Shown here piece after piece: positions 17,674 through 25,850 of a stretch of 64,000 bases of DNA (position 1 is the first letter of the stretch; each line of letters starts with the position of its first letter). The notes under the pieces were generated by a model. The model had not been told where the DNA came from. It made no database searches and saw only the letters and a program-made list of their open reading frames with translations. The position numbers and the translations under genes are program-made. This stretch comes from Micromonospora sp. MW-13 (GTDB taxonomy: Bacteria > Actinomycetota > Actinomycetes > Mycobacteriales > Micromonosporaceae), in the NCBI RefSeq assembly GCF_003434305.1, contig NZ_QKKX01000044.1:1-64000 (forward strand), read 5' to 3'.

Positions 17674-18411
17674 TCAGCGGGGGTCCGGGGACAGCCGGCC
17701 GCTGCCCCGGTCCAGGTACCAGGCGGCGGTGCGGCGCAGCCCGTACGCCCGCAGCCGGCGGGTCGAGTTCTCCACCACCATGGTCCGGTCGTGGACGATG
17801 GCGCTGGTGTGGCGGCGTACCCGGTTGAGGAACTCCCGGTCGGTCGGTGACGGGCGGCGCGGCATGCCGCCGGCGGCGAGGTAGGCGGCCGGGGTGATCG
17901 CCATGTTGTTGCCGGCGTGCATCCGGTACGGGGCCCGGTAGCCGGGGCCCCGGTGGGCGGGCCGGAGCCGGCCGAAGGTGGTGGCGGCGGCGACCAGGCC
18001 GCGGAACACGGCGCGGCCGAGCGGTCCGTGCTCGTCCCGGCGGGCCTCGATCCGGCCGCAGGCCATCGCCGCGCCGCCGGTGAGCGTGCGGCGGGCCGCG
18101 GCCACCCAGCCGGGGCGGGGCAGGCAGTCGGCGTCGGTACGGGCCAACAGCGTCGCCCCGTGCGCGATGGCGTGCCGGAAGCCGGTGTCCACGGCGGCGC
18201 CGACGCCCCGCTGCCGCTCCTCGACCAGCCGGGTCGGCACGGGTGACCGGGCGGCGAACCGGCGGACCACCTCGGCGGTGCCGTCGGTGGAGGCGTTGTC
18301 CACCACCAGCAGGGTGAAGTCGAGGTCGGTCTGCCGGGACAGCGCGTCCAGGGTGGCCCCGATCCGGGCCACCTCGTTGTAGGCGGGCACCACCACCCAC
18401 AGCGCGGTCAC
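17674..18411 (-). CDS. Family 2 glycosyltransferase
   Basis: A 245-residue GT-A enzyme. It opens with WVVVPAYNEVARIGATLDAL, carries the nucleotide-binding VVDNASTDGTAEVV, and has a DxD-type metal site TDADCLPRPGW. No transmembrane helix follows the catalytic domain, so it is cytoplasmic. The GTG start overlaps the KAS III stop by 4 bp (18408-18411), showing translational coupling. Inside a lipid-type biosynthetic operon it would glycosylate the acyl product or a carrier; donor and acceptor are unknown. The sugar could come from the GDP-sugar genes at 37-40 kb, but that link is speculation. Confidence 0.85.
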   Translation of the reverse strand: MTALWVVVPAYNEVARIGATLDALSRQTDLDFTLLVVDNASTDGTAEVVRRFAARSPVPTRLVEERQRGVGAAVDTGFRHAIAHGATLLARTDADCLPRPGWVAAARRTLTGGAAMACGRIEARRDEHGPLGRAVFRGLVAAATTFGRLRPAHRGPGYRAPYRMHAGNNMAITPAAYLAAGGMPRRPSPTDREFLNRVRRHTSAIVHDRTMVVENSTRRLRAYGLRRTAAWYLDRGSGRLSPDPR

Positions 18412-19439
18412 GACTTCTCCCAGACCATGGTCATCAGGCTGACGCCGCCGCCGAGGCCGATGAACAGCACCCGGTCGCCGGAGCGCAGCCCGGCGTCGAC
18501 GCGGGCGAGTTGCACGCCGAGCGTGGCGCTGGCCAGATTGCCCAGCTCGGCCACGGTGATCTCCAGCTTGTCCCGGGGTACGCCGGTCACCTCGACGAAC
18601 CGATCCAGGTAGGGCAGGGTGACCTGGTGGACCAGCACCCGGGCGTAGTCGGCCCAGTCCAGCCCGGTGCGGTGCCGGACCCGGTACAGGATGTCCGTGC
18701 CGATCTTCTCGAACACGTCGCGCAGCGCCCGCCCGTCGCCGGTGAAGTAGGTGTGCTCGTCGCCCCGGGGGTGCCGGGAGCCGCCGCCGGGGATGCCGCC
18801 CACCGTCCAGTGCTCGGACCAGGTCTCGGTGTCGACGTCGACGATCCCGCCCCGGGCGACCGGCTCCACCAGCACGGCGGCCCCGGCGTCGCCGAACGTG
18901 TAGCCGGCGAAGGCGCTGCGGGCCTGGTCGAGGTCGGTGAGCTGCCAGCGCATCGCGCGGGTCGGTGTCTCGCCGGTCACCACCAGGGCGCGCCGGGCCC
19001 GGCCGGCGAGGATGGCCGACCGGGCCAGGTCGATGCCGTTGAGGAAGCTGTTGCAGGCGTTGGTGACGTCGAGGGCGTGCGCCCGGCCGCCCAACTCCGC
19101 CTGCACGATGTGGGCGGTGGCCGGCTCGACGACGTCCCGGGTGGCGGAGGCGAACAGCAGCAGGTCCACCTCCGCCGGTTCGCGGCCGGCGGCGGCGAGC
19201 GCCTGCCGGGCGGCGCGGACCGCCAGGGTCGAGGCGTACTCCCCGTCGCCGGCCATCCGGCGGGACTCGATGCCGGTCATCCGCGACAGCAGCCCGGCCG
19301 GCAGGTCCAGGCCGCTGGCCTCGGCGATCCGACGGTGCAACTCGGCGGTCGGCACGACCTGCCCCGGCAGGCTGGTGCCGACGGCGGTGATTCCCACTCG
19401 TTCCCGGGCGGAAGGCGGCGCTGACGTGGGGGCGATCAT
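18408..19439 (-). CDS. OleA-like thiolase / 3-oxoacyl-ACP synthase III
   Basis: About 343 residues of the thiolase superfamily. The nucleophile region reads DVTNACNSFLNGID, the OleA-type context of the catalytic Cys. The His is in VLVHQVTLPYL and the Asn in ELGNLASA, completing a Cys-His-Asn triad. The C-terminus GLGGGVSLMTMVWEKS resembles the OleA ending. OleA joins two fatty acyl-CoAs head to head, and such a condensation would begin the pathway of this operon. I chose ATG 19439, which gives the usual family length; an in-frame ATG at 19490 would add 17 Pro/Thr-rich residues. A KAS III priming a small lipid is the alternative. Confidence 0.82.
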   Translation of the reverse strand: MIAPTSAPPSARERVGITAVGTSLPGQVVPTAELHRRIAEASGLDLPAGLLSRMTGIESRRMAGDGEYASTLAVRAARQALAAAGREPAEVDLLLFASATRDVVEPATAHIVQAELGGRAHALDVTNACNSFLNGIDLARSAILAGRARRALVVTGETPTRAMRWQLTDLDQARSAFAGYTFGDAGAAVLVEPVARGGIVDVDTETWSEHWTVGGIPGGGSRHPRGDEHTYFTGDGRALRDVFEKIGTDILYRVRHRTGLDWADYARVLVHQVTLPYLDRFVEVTGVPRDKLEITVAELGNLASATLGVQLARVDAGLRSGDRVLFIGLGGGVSLMTMVWEKS

Positions 19440-19527
19440 GCGTTGAGCTTGCCCAACGCGGCCGGCGGGCGGATGAGTAGGGGTGCTCATGTTCGCCGGG
19501 TGACCGCCCGGACACGGCGCGAAACGC

Positions 19528-19570
19528 CGCCCGGGCCCGGCCGCGCGGTGGCGGTGGACGGGCCCGGGCG
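19528..19570 (-). terminator. Hairpin terminator
   Basis: A perfect 12-bp inverted repeat (19528-19539 with 19559-19570) with a 19-nt loop lies about 50 bp past the stop of the secreted protein gene at 19619, insulating the KAS III operon from it. Confidence 0.6.
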
Positions 19571-19618
19571 GGCGTCCGACGAAGGACTCTCCGCGACCGG
19601 GTAGCGGGATCCGCCGGC

Positions 19619-20767
19619 CTACCGGTAGACGGTGATCGCGACCTCGGCGCCGTACTCGATCGGCTGGGTGAGCGGCAGCGTGAAGGGCTCACCCCACCAC
19701 GGCGGCGGGGGCGGCGGCCGGCGCCACCACCAGTACAGCCACCACCAGAGGTCGTTGCCGCACCAGGCCGAGTACAGGTAGTCGTCGACGGCCACGAGCG
19801 CCAGCGGTCCGCCCGGCTTGGCGGCCCCGGCCGCCGTCGTCACCGACTGCTGCCACCCGCCGGCCATGTTCGTCACCACCCGGACCGCGCCGTCGGCCCC
19901 GGCGAAGAACACGTTCGACGGGCCGGCGGTGAACTGCGCCGCCGCGAGGCGGGCGCCGGCCGGGGCCGCGCCGGCAGCCGTGATCGCCACCGGCTGCCAG
20001 GGGTCGGGGAGCGGGGTGAGGGTGAAGCCCACCTGCCAGATCCGGCCGTCCAGCCCGACGACGTACGCCTGCACCCCGGAGGTGGCGGCCACGGCGACCC
20101 CGCCGCCGGGCGGCGCCAGGCCGGCCGGGCTGGCCGGGACCGTCGCCCAGGTGCCGGTGGAGGTACGCCAGACCGAGGTCAGCGCGCCGTCGGCGCCGAC
20201 GAACAGTACGCCCGGCGTGCCGGACTGCCGGGCCGCGGCGACGACCGCCCCGGGCGGCACGAGGCCGGCCGCGGACACCCGCTGGGGGCCGAGGCCGGGC
20301 CGCACCTGCCGGTTGTAGGAGGTGCTGTAGATCGCCCCGTCGGTGCCGGCGAAGAAGACGTGCACGTAACCGGCCGAGTCGGTCACCGCGCTCACCTGTG
20401 CGCCGGGCGGGGCGAGGCCGGCCGCCCCGTCCCGGTACACGCTGATGTTGGAGGTGGCCGAGCTGGTGACGGCGGCGACGAGCCCGCCCTGGGTGCCGAT
20501 GACGAACGCGGCGACGTTGCCGTCCGGCTGCCGGGCGGCGGCGACGCCCGCCCCCGGCGGGGCGACCGGCGTGCTGCCGAACGGACTGATGCCGGCCGAC
20601 GACGCCAGGTAGAGGCGCCCGTCCTGGCCGACGGTGAAGCTCACGACCTGCGACGCCGCGGCCTGCGCGGCCCGCGCGGGTGGCGCCCCGGTCGGGGTGA
20701 CGGCCAGAGCCAGTGCGGCTGCGACCGCCACCACGACGCGGGGACGCCGGAAGCGGGTGGATATCAC
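19619..20767 (-). CDS. Secreted beta-propeller-like repeat protein
   Basis: 382 residues. The GTG start follows GGAGAGG by 5 bp. A signal peptide (RVVVAVAAALALAVT, then APPARAAQ) precedes about seven repeats of roughly 45 residues. Each has a core like FFAGTDGAIYS, VLFVGADGALTS or YVVGLDGRIWQ, followed by GxxPPGA and AAARQ. This is the pattern of fucose-lectin-like or tachylectin-type propellers with one blade per repeat. The C-terminus is odd: a Trp-rich stretch (LWWWLYWWWRR) followed by six Pro, then EPFTLPLTQPIEYGAEVAITVYR. That tail may anchor to or insert in the membrane or wall. Carbohydrate binding is likely but unproven. Confidence 0.7.
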   Translation of the reverse strand: MISTRFRRPRVVVAVAAALALAVTPTGAPPARAAQAAASQVVSFTVGQDGRLYLASSAGISPFGSTPVAPPGAGVAAARQPDGNVAAFVIGTQGGLVAAVTSSATSNISVYRDGAAGLAPPGAQVSAVTDSAGYVHVFFAGTDGAIYSTSYNRQVRPGLGPQRVSAAGLVPPGAVVAAARQSGTPGVLFVGADGALTSVWRTSTGTWATVPASPAGLAPPGGGVAVAATSGVQAYVVGLDGRIWQVGFTLTPLPDPWQPVAITAAGAAPAGARLAAAQFTAGPSNVFFAGADGAVRVVTNMAGGWQQSVTTAAGAAKPGGPLALVAVDDYLYSAWCGNDLWWWLYWWWRRPPPPPPWWGEPFTLPLTQPIEYGAEVAITVYR

Positions 20768-21104
20768 GATGTCCTCTCCGTTCGCCGGGAACCGGGAGGA
20801 CAGGTTCTCGGCCCGGGCGACGTCATCGCCAGAATTCGATTCAGCTGGGGAGCCATCTGTGCGAACACCCAATCCGGCGCGGCGCCGCCGCCCGCCGTCC
20901 GGCGTCCCGCGGTGCGCCTCCCCCGGCGACCCACCGCCCGTTCCCGGGCTGCGGAGCAGGGGAAACCCTGTGCCGGCACCGGCCCGCTCGCCGTCCGGCG
21001 TCCGGGAATCCGCCGGACGGGCCGCGCTTGCGTCATCGTTCAGGCTGGGGCACCGGTCGCTGTGCCGGGTCCGACCGGGCGCGACGACCGGTGTGCGGGC
21101 GGGC
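20768..21104. other. Upstream region of the propeller gene, no gene seen
   Basis: The 337 bp between two minus-strand genes contain only GC-rich frames without family features. The promoter of the gene at 20767 should lie here; I cannot pick -35/-10 boxes with confidence. Confidence 0.35.
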
Positions 21105-23561
21105 TCAGGGGGTTCCCCGGGCCCCGGGGCCGAGCCTGGCCCGGACCTGTTCGGCGTCCGGGTGACCGAGCCGGTCGAGGATGTCGGCCGCCCGGCACCA
21201 GGCGGTGCGGGCGGCCCCGGGATCCCCGGCGGCGTGGCGGGTGTCGCCCAGGTGCGTCAGCGTGGTGGCCTCGAAGTAGCGCTCGCCGGCCTCCCGCCAG
21301 AGCGCGAGCGCGCGCTCATAGCAGTCGACGGCCTCGGGGGCCTCACCGAGGTGGTGGTGCGCGTAGCCGAGGCTGTCCCAGGCGTGGGCCTCCCAGTACC
21401 GGTTGCCGGTGCGCTGCTGCTGGGCGAGGGCCCGCCGGCAGTAGTCGAGCGCCCGCCGGTGGTCCCCGAGCTGGATGTGGTACCAGCCGATGTTGTTGAG
21501 CGCGTTGCCCTGACCGGAGGCGTGGCCCGCGGCCTCGAACAGGTCGAAGGCGCGCTGCGCGTGTTCGAGGGCCTGCCGGGGCCGGCCCTGCCGTTCGGCC
21601 AGGATGCCGAGATTGAGCTGGGTCCGGGCGCTGCCGACGTGGTCGCCGAGCGCACCGTGCAGGTCGAGGGCCTGCTCCAGGTGCGTACGGGCCTCGTCGT
21701 GGGCGCCCAGCCGCAGGCACGCCACGGCGCGGTTGCGGTGCGCCCGGGCCTGGCCGGTGCGGTCGCCCGCCTGCGCGGCGGCGCGCAGCGCCAACTGCTG
21801 CGCGGTGGACTGGTCCTGCCAGGCCCCCACCCGGTCGAGGTAGGTGTTGACGCTCCAGGCGAGTTGCCAGGCGTGGGTCCCGAAGCCGTTGCCGGCGGCC
21901 AGGGCGACGGCGGCGAGCAGCACCCGGTGCTCGGCGGTGAGCCAGGCCCACGCCTCGTCGCGGTCACGCAGGCCCGGCAGCGCCGCGCCGGGTTCCGCCG
22001 CCGGCAGGTCGATGTGGTCGCGGTGCCGGTACAGCAGCAGGTCCGCGGCGTGGGCGGTGTGCAGGTAGTGGTCGAGCAGCCGGCCCAGCGCGGCCCGCCG
22101 CCCGGGTTCGGGGTCGGTGGTCCGCGCCAGCTCGGCGGCGTAGGCGGCGAGGAGGTCGTGCAGGGCGTACCGGCCGGGGGTGGGCTCGGCCAGCAGGTTC
22201 GCCCGGGTCAGGGTCGCCAGCCGCCCCCGCACCCGCGCGACGGACGTGGCCGCCAGGCTGGCGGCGGCCGCGACGGAGAGATCCGGGCCCGGGTGCAGCC
22301 CGAGCAGCCGGAACAGCGCCGCCGCCGCCGGCTCCAGGCCCTGGTACGACCAGGACAGCACCGACCGGACGTCGACGGCGGCCTCCCCGCCGGCGAACCC
22401 GTCGAGGCTGCCCCGCGTGTCGTCCAGCTCGTCGGCGAGCCGGGCGAGCCGGAACTCCGGGTGGGTGGCGGCCCGCGCGGCGACGACGGCCAGGGCCAGC
22501 GGCAGTCCCGCCGACGCCGCGACGATCCGGTCCACCGCGTCCGGCTCGTCGGCCACCCGGTCCGCGCCGAGGCGTCGGGACAGCAGTTGCCGGGCCTCGG
22601 CGGCGGACAGCAGGTCCAGGGCGATCGGGTGGGCACCCTGGGCCGCGACGAGGCCCGGCAGCCGGTGCCGGCTGGTCACCACCACCAGGCAGCCCGGCGA
22701 CCCGGGCAACAGCGGTCTCACCTGGTCGGTGTCGCGCGCGTTGTCCAGCAGCACCAGCATCCGCCGGCCGGCCAGCAGGCTGCGGAAGAGCCCGGCCTGG
22801 GCGGCGAGTCCGGCCGGGATCCGCTCCGGCGGCACCGCGAGCGCCTCCAGGAAGCCGCCCAGCGCCTCCGCCGGGTTCGTCGTCGTCCCGTCCGGGTCGA
22901 ACCCGCGCAGGTTGACGTAGAGCTGCCCGTCCGGAAACCGGCCGGCCACCTGGTGCGCCCAGTGCACGGCGAGGGCGGTCTTGCCGACCCCCGCCGTCCC
23001 GCCGATCGCGGAGATCAGTACCGGGCCCGACGCGTCGGCCGGGTCGGCCAGCAGCGCGGTCAGCGCGGCGAGCTGGGGGGTGCGCCCCACGAAGTGCCGC
23101 GCCGCCGCGGGCAGTTGCCGGGGCACCACCCACTGTCCGGGCGTCCGCCGGTCCCGGCCGACCGCCTCGGCCGGCTGCTCGGCCCGCGCGGCCCGGGTCC
23201 GGCGGCCGAGTTCGGCCCGGGCCGCGCCGCCGAGCCGGGCGCCGGCCCGAGCGGCGTCCGCCGCCCGCAACAGGCGCCAGTGCGCGTCCTCCCACCGGGC
23301 GAGCTCCGTCAGCTCCGCCGGCAGCCGGGCGCCGATCTGCTCGGCGTGGGCGCGGCAGGCGCCGACGTACGCCACGACGAAGTCCCACTCGGGCAGGGAC
23401 TTGGCGTTGAGCTTGTCGCTGAGGGTGGACCGGGCGAGCGGTCGCCCCAGCCCGGTGGCGACCGCGACCAGTGTGTTCAACGACGGTCCCCCGGCGAGCG
23501 TCCGAAGCCGCCTGAGCTCGTCGACGAACTCCACGAGCGCCTCCCGACCGGGCTCCCCCAC
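21105..23561 (-). CDS. STAND-type regulator with NB-ARC and TPR domains
   Basis: An 818-residue signalling ATPase. Residues 1 to about 75 are an HTH-like/adaptor region (LVEFVDELRRLRTLAG, then STLSDKLN). The NB-ARC core has Walker A GGTAGVGKTAL, Walker B MLVLLDNARD and a winged-helix region with ALHDLLAAYAAE. From about residue 540 tetratricopeptide repeats follow (for example NLGILAERQGRPRQALEHA, NNIGWYHIQLGDHRRAL, DSLGYAHHHLGEAPEAV). The architecture resembles the C-terminal part of AfsR/SARP-type regulators without the DNA-binding SARP domain. It is divergent from the ATP-grasp locus and may control it. The GTG start follows GGGAGG. Confidence 0.85.
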   Translation of the reverse strand: MGEPGREALVEFVDELRRLRTLAGGPSLNTLVAVATGLGRPLARSTLSDKLNAKSLPEWDFVVAYVGACRAHAEQIGARLPAELTELARWEDAHWRLLRAADAARAGARLGGAARAELGRRTRAARAEQPAEAVGRDRRTPGQWVVPRQLPAAARHFVGRTPQLAALTALLADPADASGPVLISAIGGTAGVGKTALAVHWAHQVAGRFPDGQLYVNLRGFDPDGTTTNPAEALGGFLEALAVPPERIPAGLAAQAGLFRSLLAGRRMLVLLDNARDTDQVRPLLPGSPGCLVVVTSRHRLPGLVAAQGAHPIALDLLSAAEARQLLSRRLGADRVADEPDAVDRIVAASAGLPLALAVVAARAATHPEFRLARLADELDDTRGSLDGFAGGEAAVDVRSVLSWSYQGLEPAAAALFRLLGLHPGPDLSVAAAASLAATSVARVRGRLATLTRANLLAEPTPGRYALHDLLAAYAAELARTTDPEPGRRAALGRLLDHYLHTAHAADLLLYRHRDHIDLPAAEPGAALPGLRDRDEAWAWLTAEHRVLLAAVALAAGNGFGTHAWQLAWSVNTYLDRVGAWQDQSTAQQLALRAAAQAGDRTGQARAHRNRAVACLRLGAHDEARTHLEQALDLHGALGDHVGSARTQLNLGILAERQGRPRQALEHAQRAFDLFEAAGHASGQGNALNNIGWYHIQLGDHRRALDYCRRALAQQQRTGNRYWEAHAWDSLGYAHHHLGEAPEAVDCYERALALWREAGERYFEATTLTHLGDTRHAAGDPGAARTAWCRAADILDRLGHPDAEQVRARLGPGARGTP

Positions 23562-23940
23562 GCCCCACCTCCCCGACGCACCGACGAGCTTCGATGAGCT
23601 GGGGTCAGGGTAGCCAATCGGAGCCGGCGCCGTCCCGACCGCCGGGACCCGCCGAGGAATGGTCGGCCACCGCCGCCCGGCGCCCGCCGGCGGGGTCCGC
23701 CCGCCACGGTGGACGGGCCACCGGACACGCCGCGGTCCCGGGCGGCCCGGCAGCCCGGTGGGACGGCCACTCACCGGAGGCGGCGATCGCGTCGGGACGG
23801 GCGGGCCTGCGGAACAGCGGACAGCGCGGCCCGCCCGGAGCCGCTACCGTGGACGGTGTCCCGGTGGTGTGGTGCTTCCCAGTTCCCTGACGAACCTGCT
23901 GGCGGCCCGCCCGGTGCCGCCCTGGCCCCGAGGATCCGCG
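23562..23940. other. Divergent intergenic region
   Basis: These 379 bp separate the STAND gene (minus) from the peptide-ligation locus (plus) and must hold both promoters. I see no convincing gene. GAGGA at 23929-23933 is a good ribosome-binding site for the ATG at 23941. Confidence 0.4.
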
Positions 23941-24147
23941 ATGAGTGACCAGAATGCCGGCAGTCCCCTCGTCGGGTTCGTGCTGATGGCCGGGTTCACC
24001 TCCGGCGACCCGGTCAACGGCGTGCTGTCGCGCAGCCAGGGCAAGCCCTCGTCGCACGCCTGGTTCGGCCACGAGGTGCAGGGCCGGGACGGCTACGCGC
24101 GGGTGATCTACGGCGCCCGAGCCTCGATCGTGTGCTGCACCGGCTGA
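23941..24147 (+). CDS. 68-residue ORF, probably the front part of a frameshifted gene
   Basis: The ATG at 23941 is preceded by GAGGA. The product begins MSDQNAGSPLVGFVLMAGF, continues with SSHAWFGHEVQGRDGY, and ends ASIVCCTG. Alone it would be a small peptide with a C-terminal Cys pair, located before an ATP-grasp gene. A better explanation is frame loss: around 24128-24134 the sequence reads ATCGTGTGCTG, and removing one GT joins this frame to the next ORF and gives one continuous 173-codon gene ending at 24464. The start is credible; the stop is probably the result of the duplication or a read error. Confidence 0.5.
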   Translation: MSDQNAGSPLVGFVLMAGFTSGDPVNGVLSRSQGKPSSHAWFGHEVQGRDGYARVIYGARASIVCCTG

Positions 24148-24464
24148 CCGGGGCGTCGAGCGTGCCGCTGACCGTGCCGGTGGCCAACCGCCCCGAGCCG
24201 CGCTTCGACGAGGTGGTCGGGGTCGCCCACGCGCCCTGGCTCGTCGTGCCGGTCCGGGGCGCGGAGTCGTTCGACGCGCTGGTCGGGCGGACGGCGCGGG
24301 CGGCCTGGCAGGTTCTGGCCCGGCAGTCGGTGCCGTTGGCGGTGCAGAGCGAGGCGCTCGGGACGGCGTTCGTCGGCAGTCCGCCCCGGGGCTACCTGCC
24401 CATGCTGGACCTGGCCGCGCCGGATACCCCGCTGCCCCGCCACGACGAAGGAGGCCCGACATGA
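24132..24464 (+). CDS. Condensation-domain-like C-terminal fragment
   Basis: A 110-residue ORF whose beginning, LHRLTGASSVPLTVPVANRPEP, followed by FDEVVGVAHAPWLVVPVR and SFDALVGRTARAAWQVLARQSVPL, matches the last part of NRPS condensation domains (L.R.TG..DV..G.PV.GR ... VG...N.L..R ... SF..L........A...Q.VP). The HHxxxDG catalytic motif belongs to the first half of the fold and is absent. The GTG start has no ribosome-binding site, so it is more likely the continuation of the ORF at 23941 after a GT duplication. It overlaps the ATP-grasp start by 4 bp. It may be a docking or accessory subunit rather than a catalyst. Confidence 0.5.
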   Translation: MLHRLTGASSVPLTVPVANRPEPRFDEVVGVAHAPWLVVPVRGAESFDALVGRTARAAWQVLARQSVPLAVQSEALGTAFVGSPPRGYLPMLDLAAPDTPLPRHDEGGPT

Positions 24465-25693
24465 AACCCCAGCTTCTGCTGGTGACCCCCGGCGGACAGT
24501 GGTTCCGGGAGTACCTGCTGAGCAGCATCGCTCAGGAGTACCGGGTGCACCTGTTCTGCGACCGGGAACCGGCCTGGGATCGGGCGTACCTGCACGGCTG
24601 GACGGTGCTGGACACCCTCGACGCGGACGCCATGAGCGCCGCCGCCCGCGCCGTGTCGGCCGGGGACCGCGTCGACGGGGTGCTCTGCTGGGACGAGACC
24701 CGGATCCTGGGCGCCGCGCGGGTGGCCGAGGCGCTCGGGCTGCCGGGCGGCGACCCCGAGGTGGTGGGCCGCTGCCGGGACAAGCACCGTACCCGGCTGG
24801 CGCTGGCCGCCCGCAACGTGCCGCAGCCACGCTCGCTGCCGGTCGCCGACGTCGACGCGGCGCTGGCCGCCGGCCGGTCGACCGGCTACCCGGCCGTGTT
24901 GAAGCCCCGCGCGCTGGGCGGCAGCATCGGGGTGACGGTGGTGCGCTCGCCGGCGGAGGTGGCCGCCGGGTTCGCGATCGCCGACACCGGCCACGCCGCG
25001 CTGCCCGAGGTCCCCGCCGACGACTGGGGGATCCTGTGGGAGGAGTACGCCGACGGGCCGGAGATCAGCGTCGACGCGGCGGTGTTCCGGGGCGAGGTGC
25101 GGCCGATCTGCGTGGGCCACAAGCAGCTCGGCTTCGCGCCGTTCTGCGAGGAGGTCGGCCACCTCGTCGACGGCGCCGACCCGTTGCTGACCGATCCGGA
25201 GCTGCTCGCCGTGCTGCGGGACACCCACGCCGCACTCGGTTTCACCGACGGTATGACGCACACCGAGCTGCGGCTGACCGCCGCCGGCCCGCGGGTGATC
25301 GAAGTCAACGCGCGCATCGGCGGCGACCTGATCCCGTACCTCGGGCTGCTCGTCGGCGGGACCGACCCGGGGCTGGCGGCGGCGGCGATCGCCTGCGGCC
25401 GACAGCCGCGCCTGGTGTCGCCGGCAGCCCGGGTCGCGGCGGTCCAGTTCTTCTACCCGGAGCGCGACGACACGGTCGTCGGGTCGGTGCGCGTCGACGG
25501 TGGCCTGCCGCCCGGGGTCGACCGGTTCGTCGTGCTGGCCGAGCCGGGTGCCACGCTGTCGCCGCCGCCGCGGGGCACGATGGTGGGCCGGGTCGGCTAC
25601 GCCACGGCCGTGGCCGACGACCGCCAGGAGTGCCTGTCGGCGCTGGACGCGGTGCGGGAGCGGCTGCGGATCCTGCCGCCGGGCGCCGCCTGA
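24461..25693 (+). CDS. ATP-grasp carboxylate-amine ligase
   Basis: A 410-residue ATP-grasp enzyme. Features in order: N-terminal Rossmann-like domain (LLLVTPGGQWFREYLL), central ATP-binding lid (YPAVLKPRALGGSIGVTVV) with the nucleotide-binding Lys, ILWEEYADGPEISVD, and the magnesium site VIEVNARIGGDLIPYL (Glu and Asn ligands). This is the arrangement of L-amino-acid ligases such as BacD and relatives that join an amino acid or peptide to another amine through an acyl phosphate. An AGGAGG site 7-8 bp upstream suggests strong translation. The neighbouring condensation-like ORF points to peptide or amide chemistry; the substrate is unknown. Confidence 0.87.
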   Translation: MKPQLLLVTPGGQWFREYLLSSIAQEYRVHLFCDREPAWDRAYLHGWTVLDTLDADAMSAAARAVSAGDRVDGVLCWDETRILGAARVAEALGLPGGDPEVVGRCRDKHRTRLALAARNVPQPRSLPVADVDAALAAGRSTGYPAVLKPRALGGSIGVTVVRSPAEVAAGFAIADTGHAALPEVPADDWGILWEEYADGPEISVDAAVFRGEVRPICVGHKQLGFAPFCEEVGHLVDGADPLLTDPELLAVLRDTHAALGFTDGMTHTELRLTAAGPRVIEVNARIGGDLIPYLGLLVGGTDPGLAAAAIACGRQPRLVSPAARVAAVQFFYPERDDTVVGSVRVDGGLPPGVDRFVVLAEPGATLSPPPRGTMVGRVGYATAVADDRQECLSALDAVRERLRILPPGAA

Positions 25694-25850
25694 CCCGTCC
25701 CGCGCCGGCACCGGCGCAGCGGCCGGCCGGGACGCCGGCCCCGCCGGACGAGGGTGCACTGTGGACGGTCGGTGGTGCGGCGGTTTCCGGGCGGGGGCAT
25801 GATTCCGTGAGCCGGCCGACCGCGCCGGCGATCCACTAGGGAGCCCGCCC

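Noticed and set aside
23941..24147. Ribosomally made peptide precursor with C-terminal CC motif
   Set aside because: The Cys pair lies exactly at the suspected GT duplication; removal of one GT turns it into VLHRLTG of the following condensation-like frame, so the CC ending is probably an artefact of the shift.
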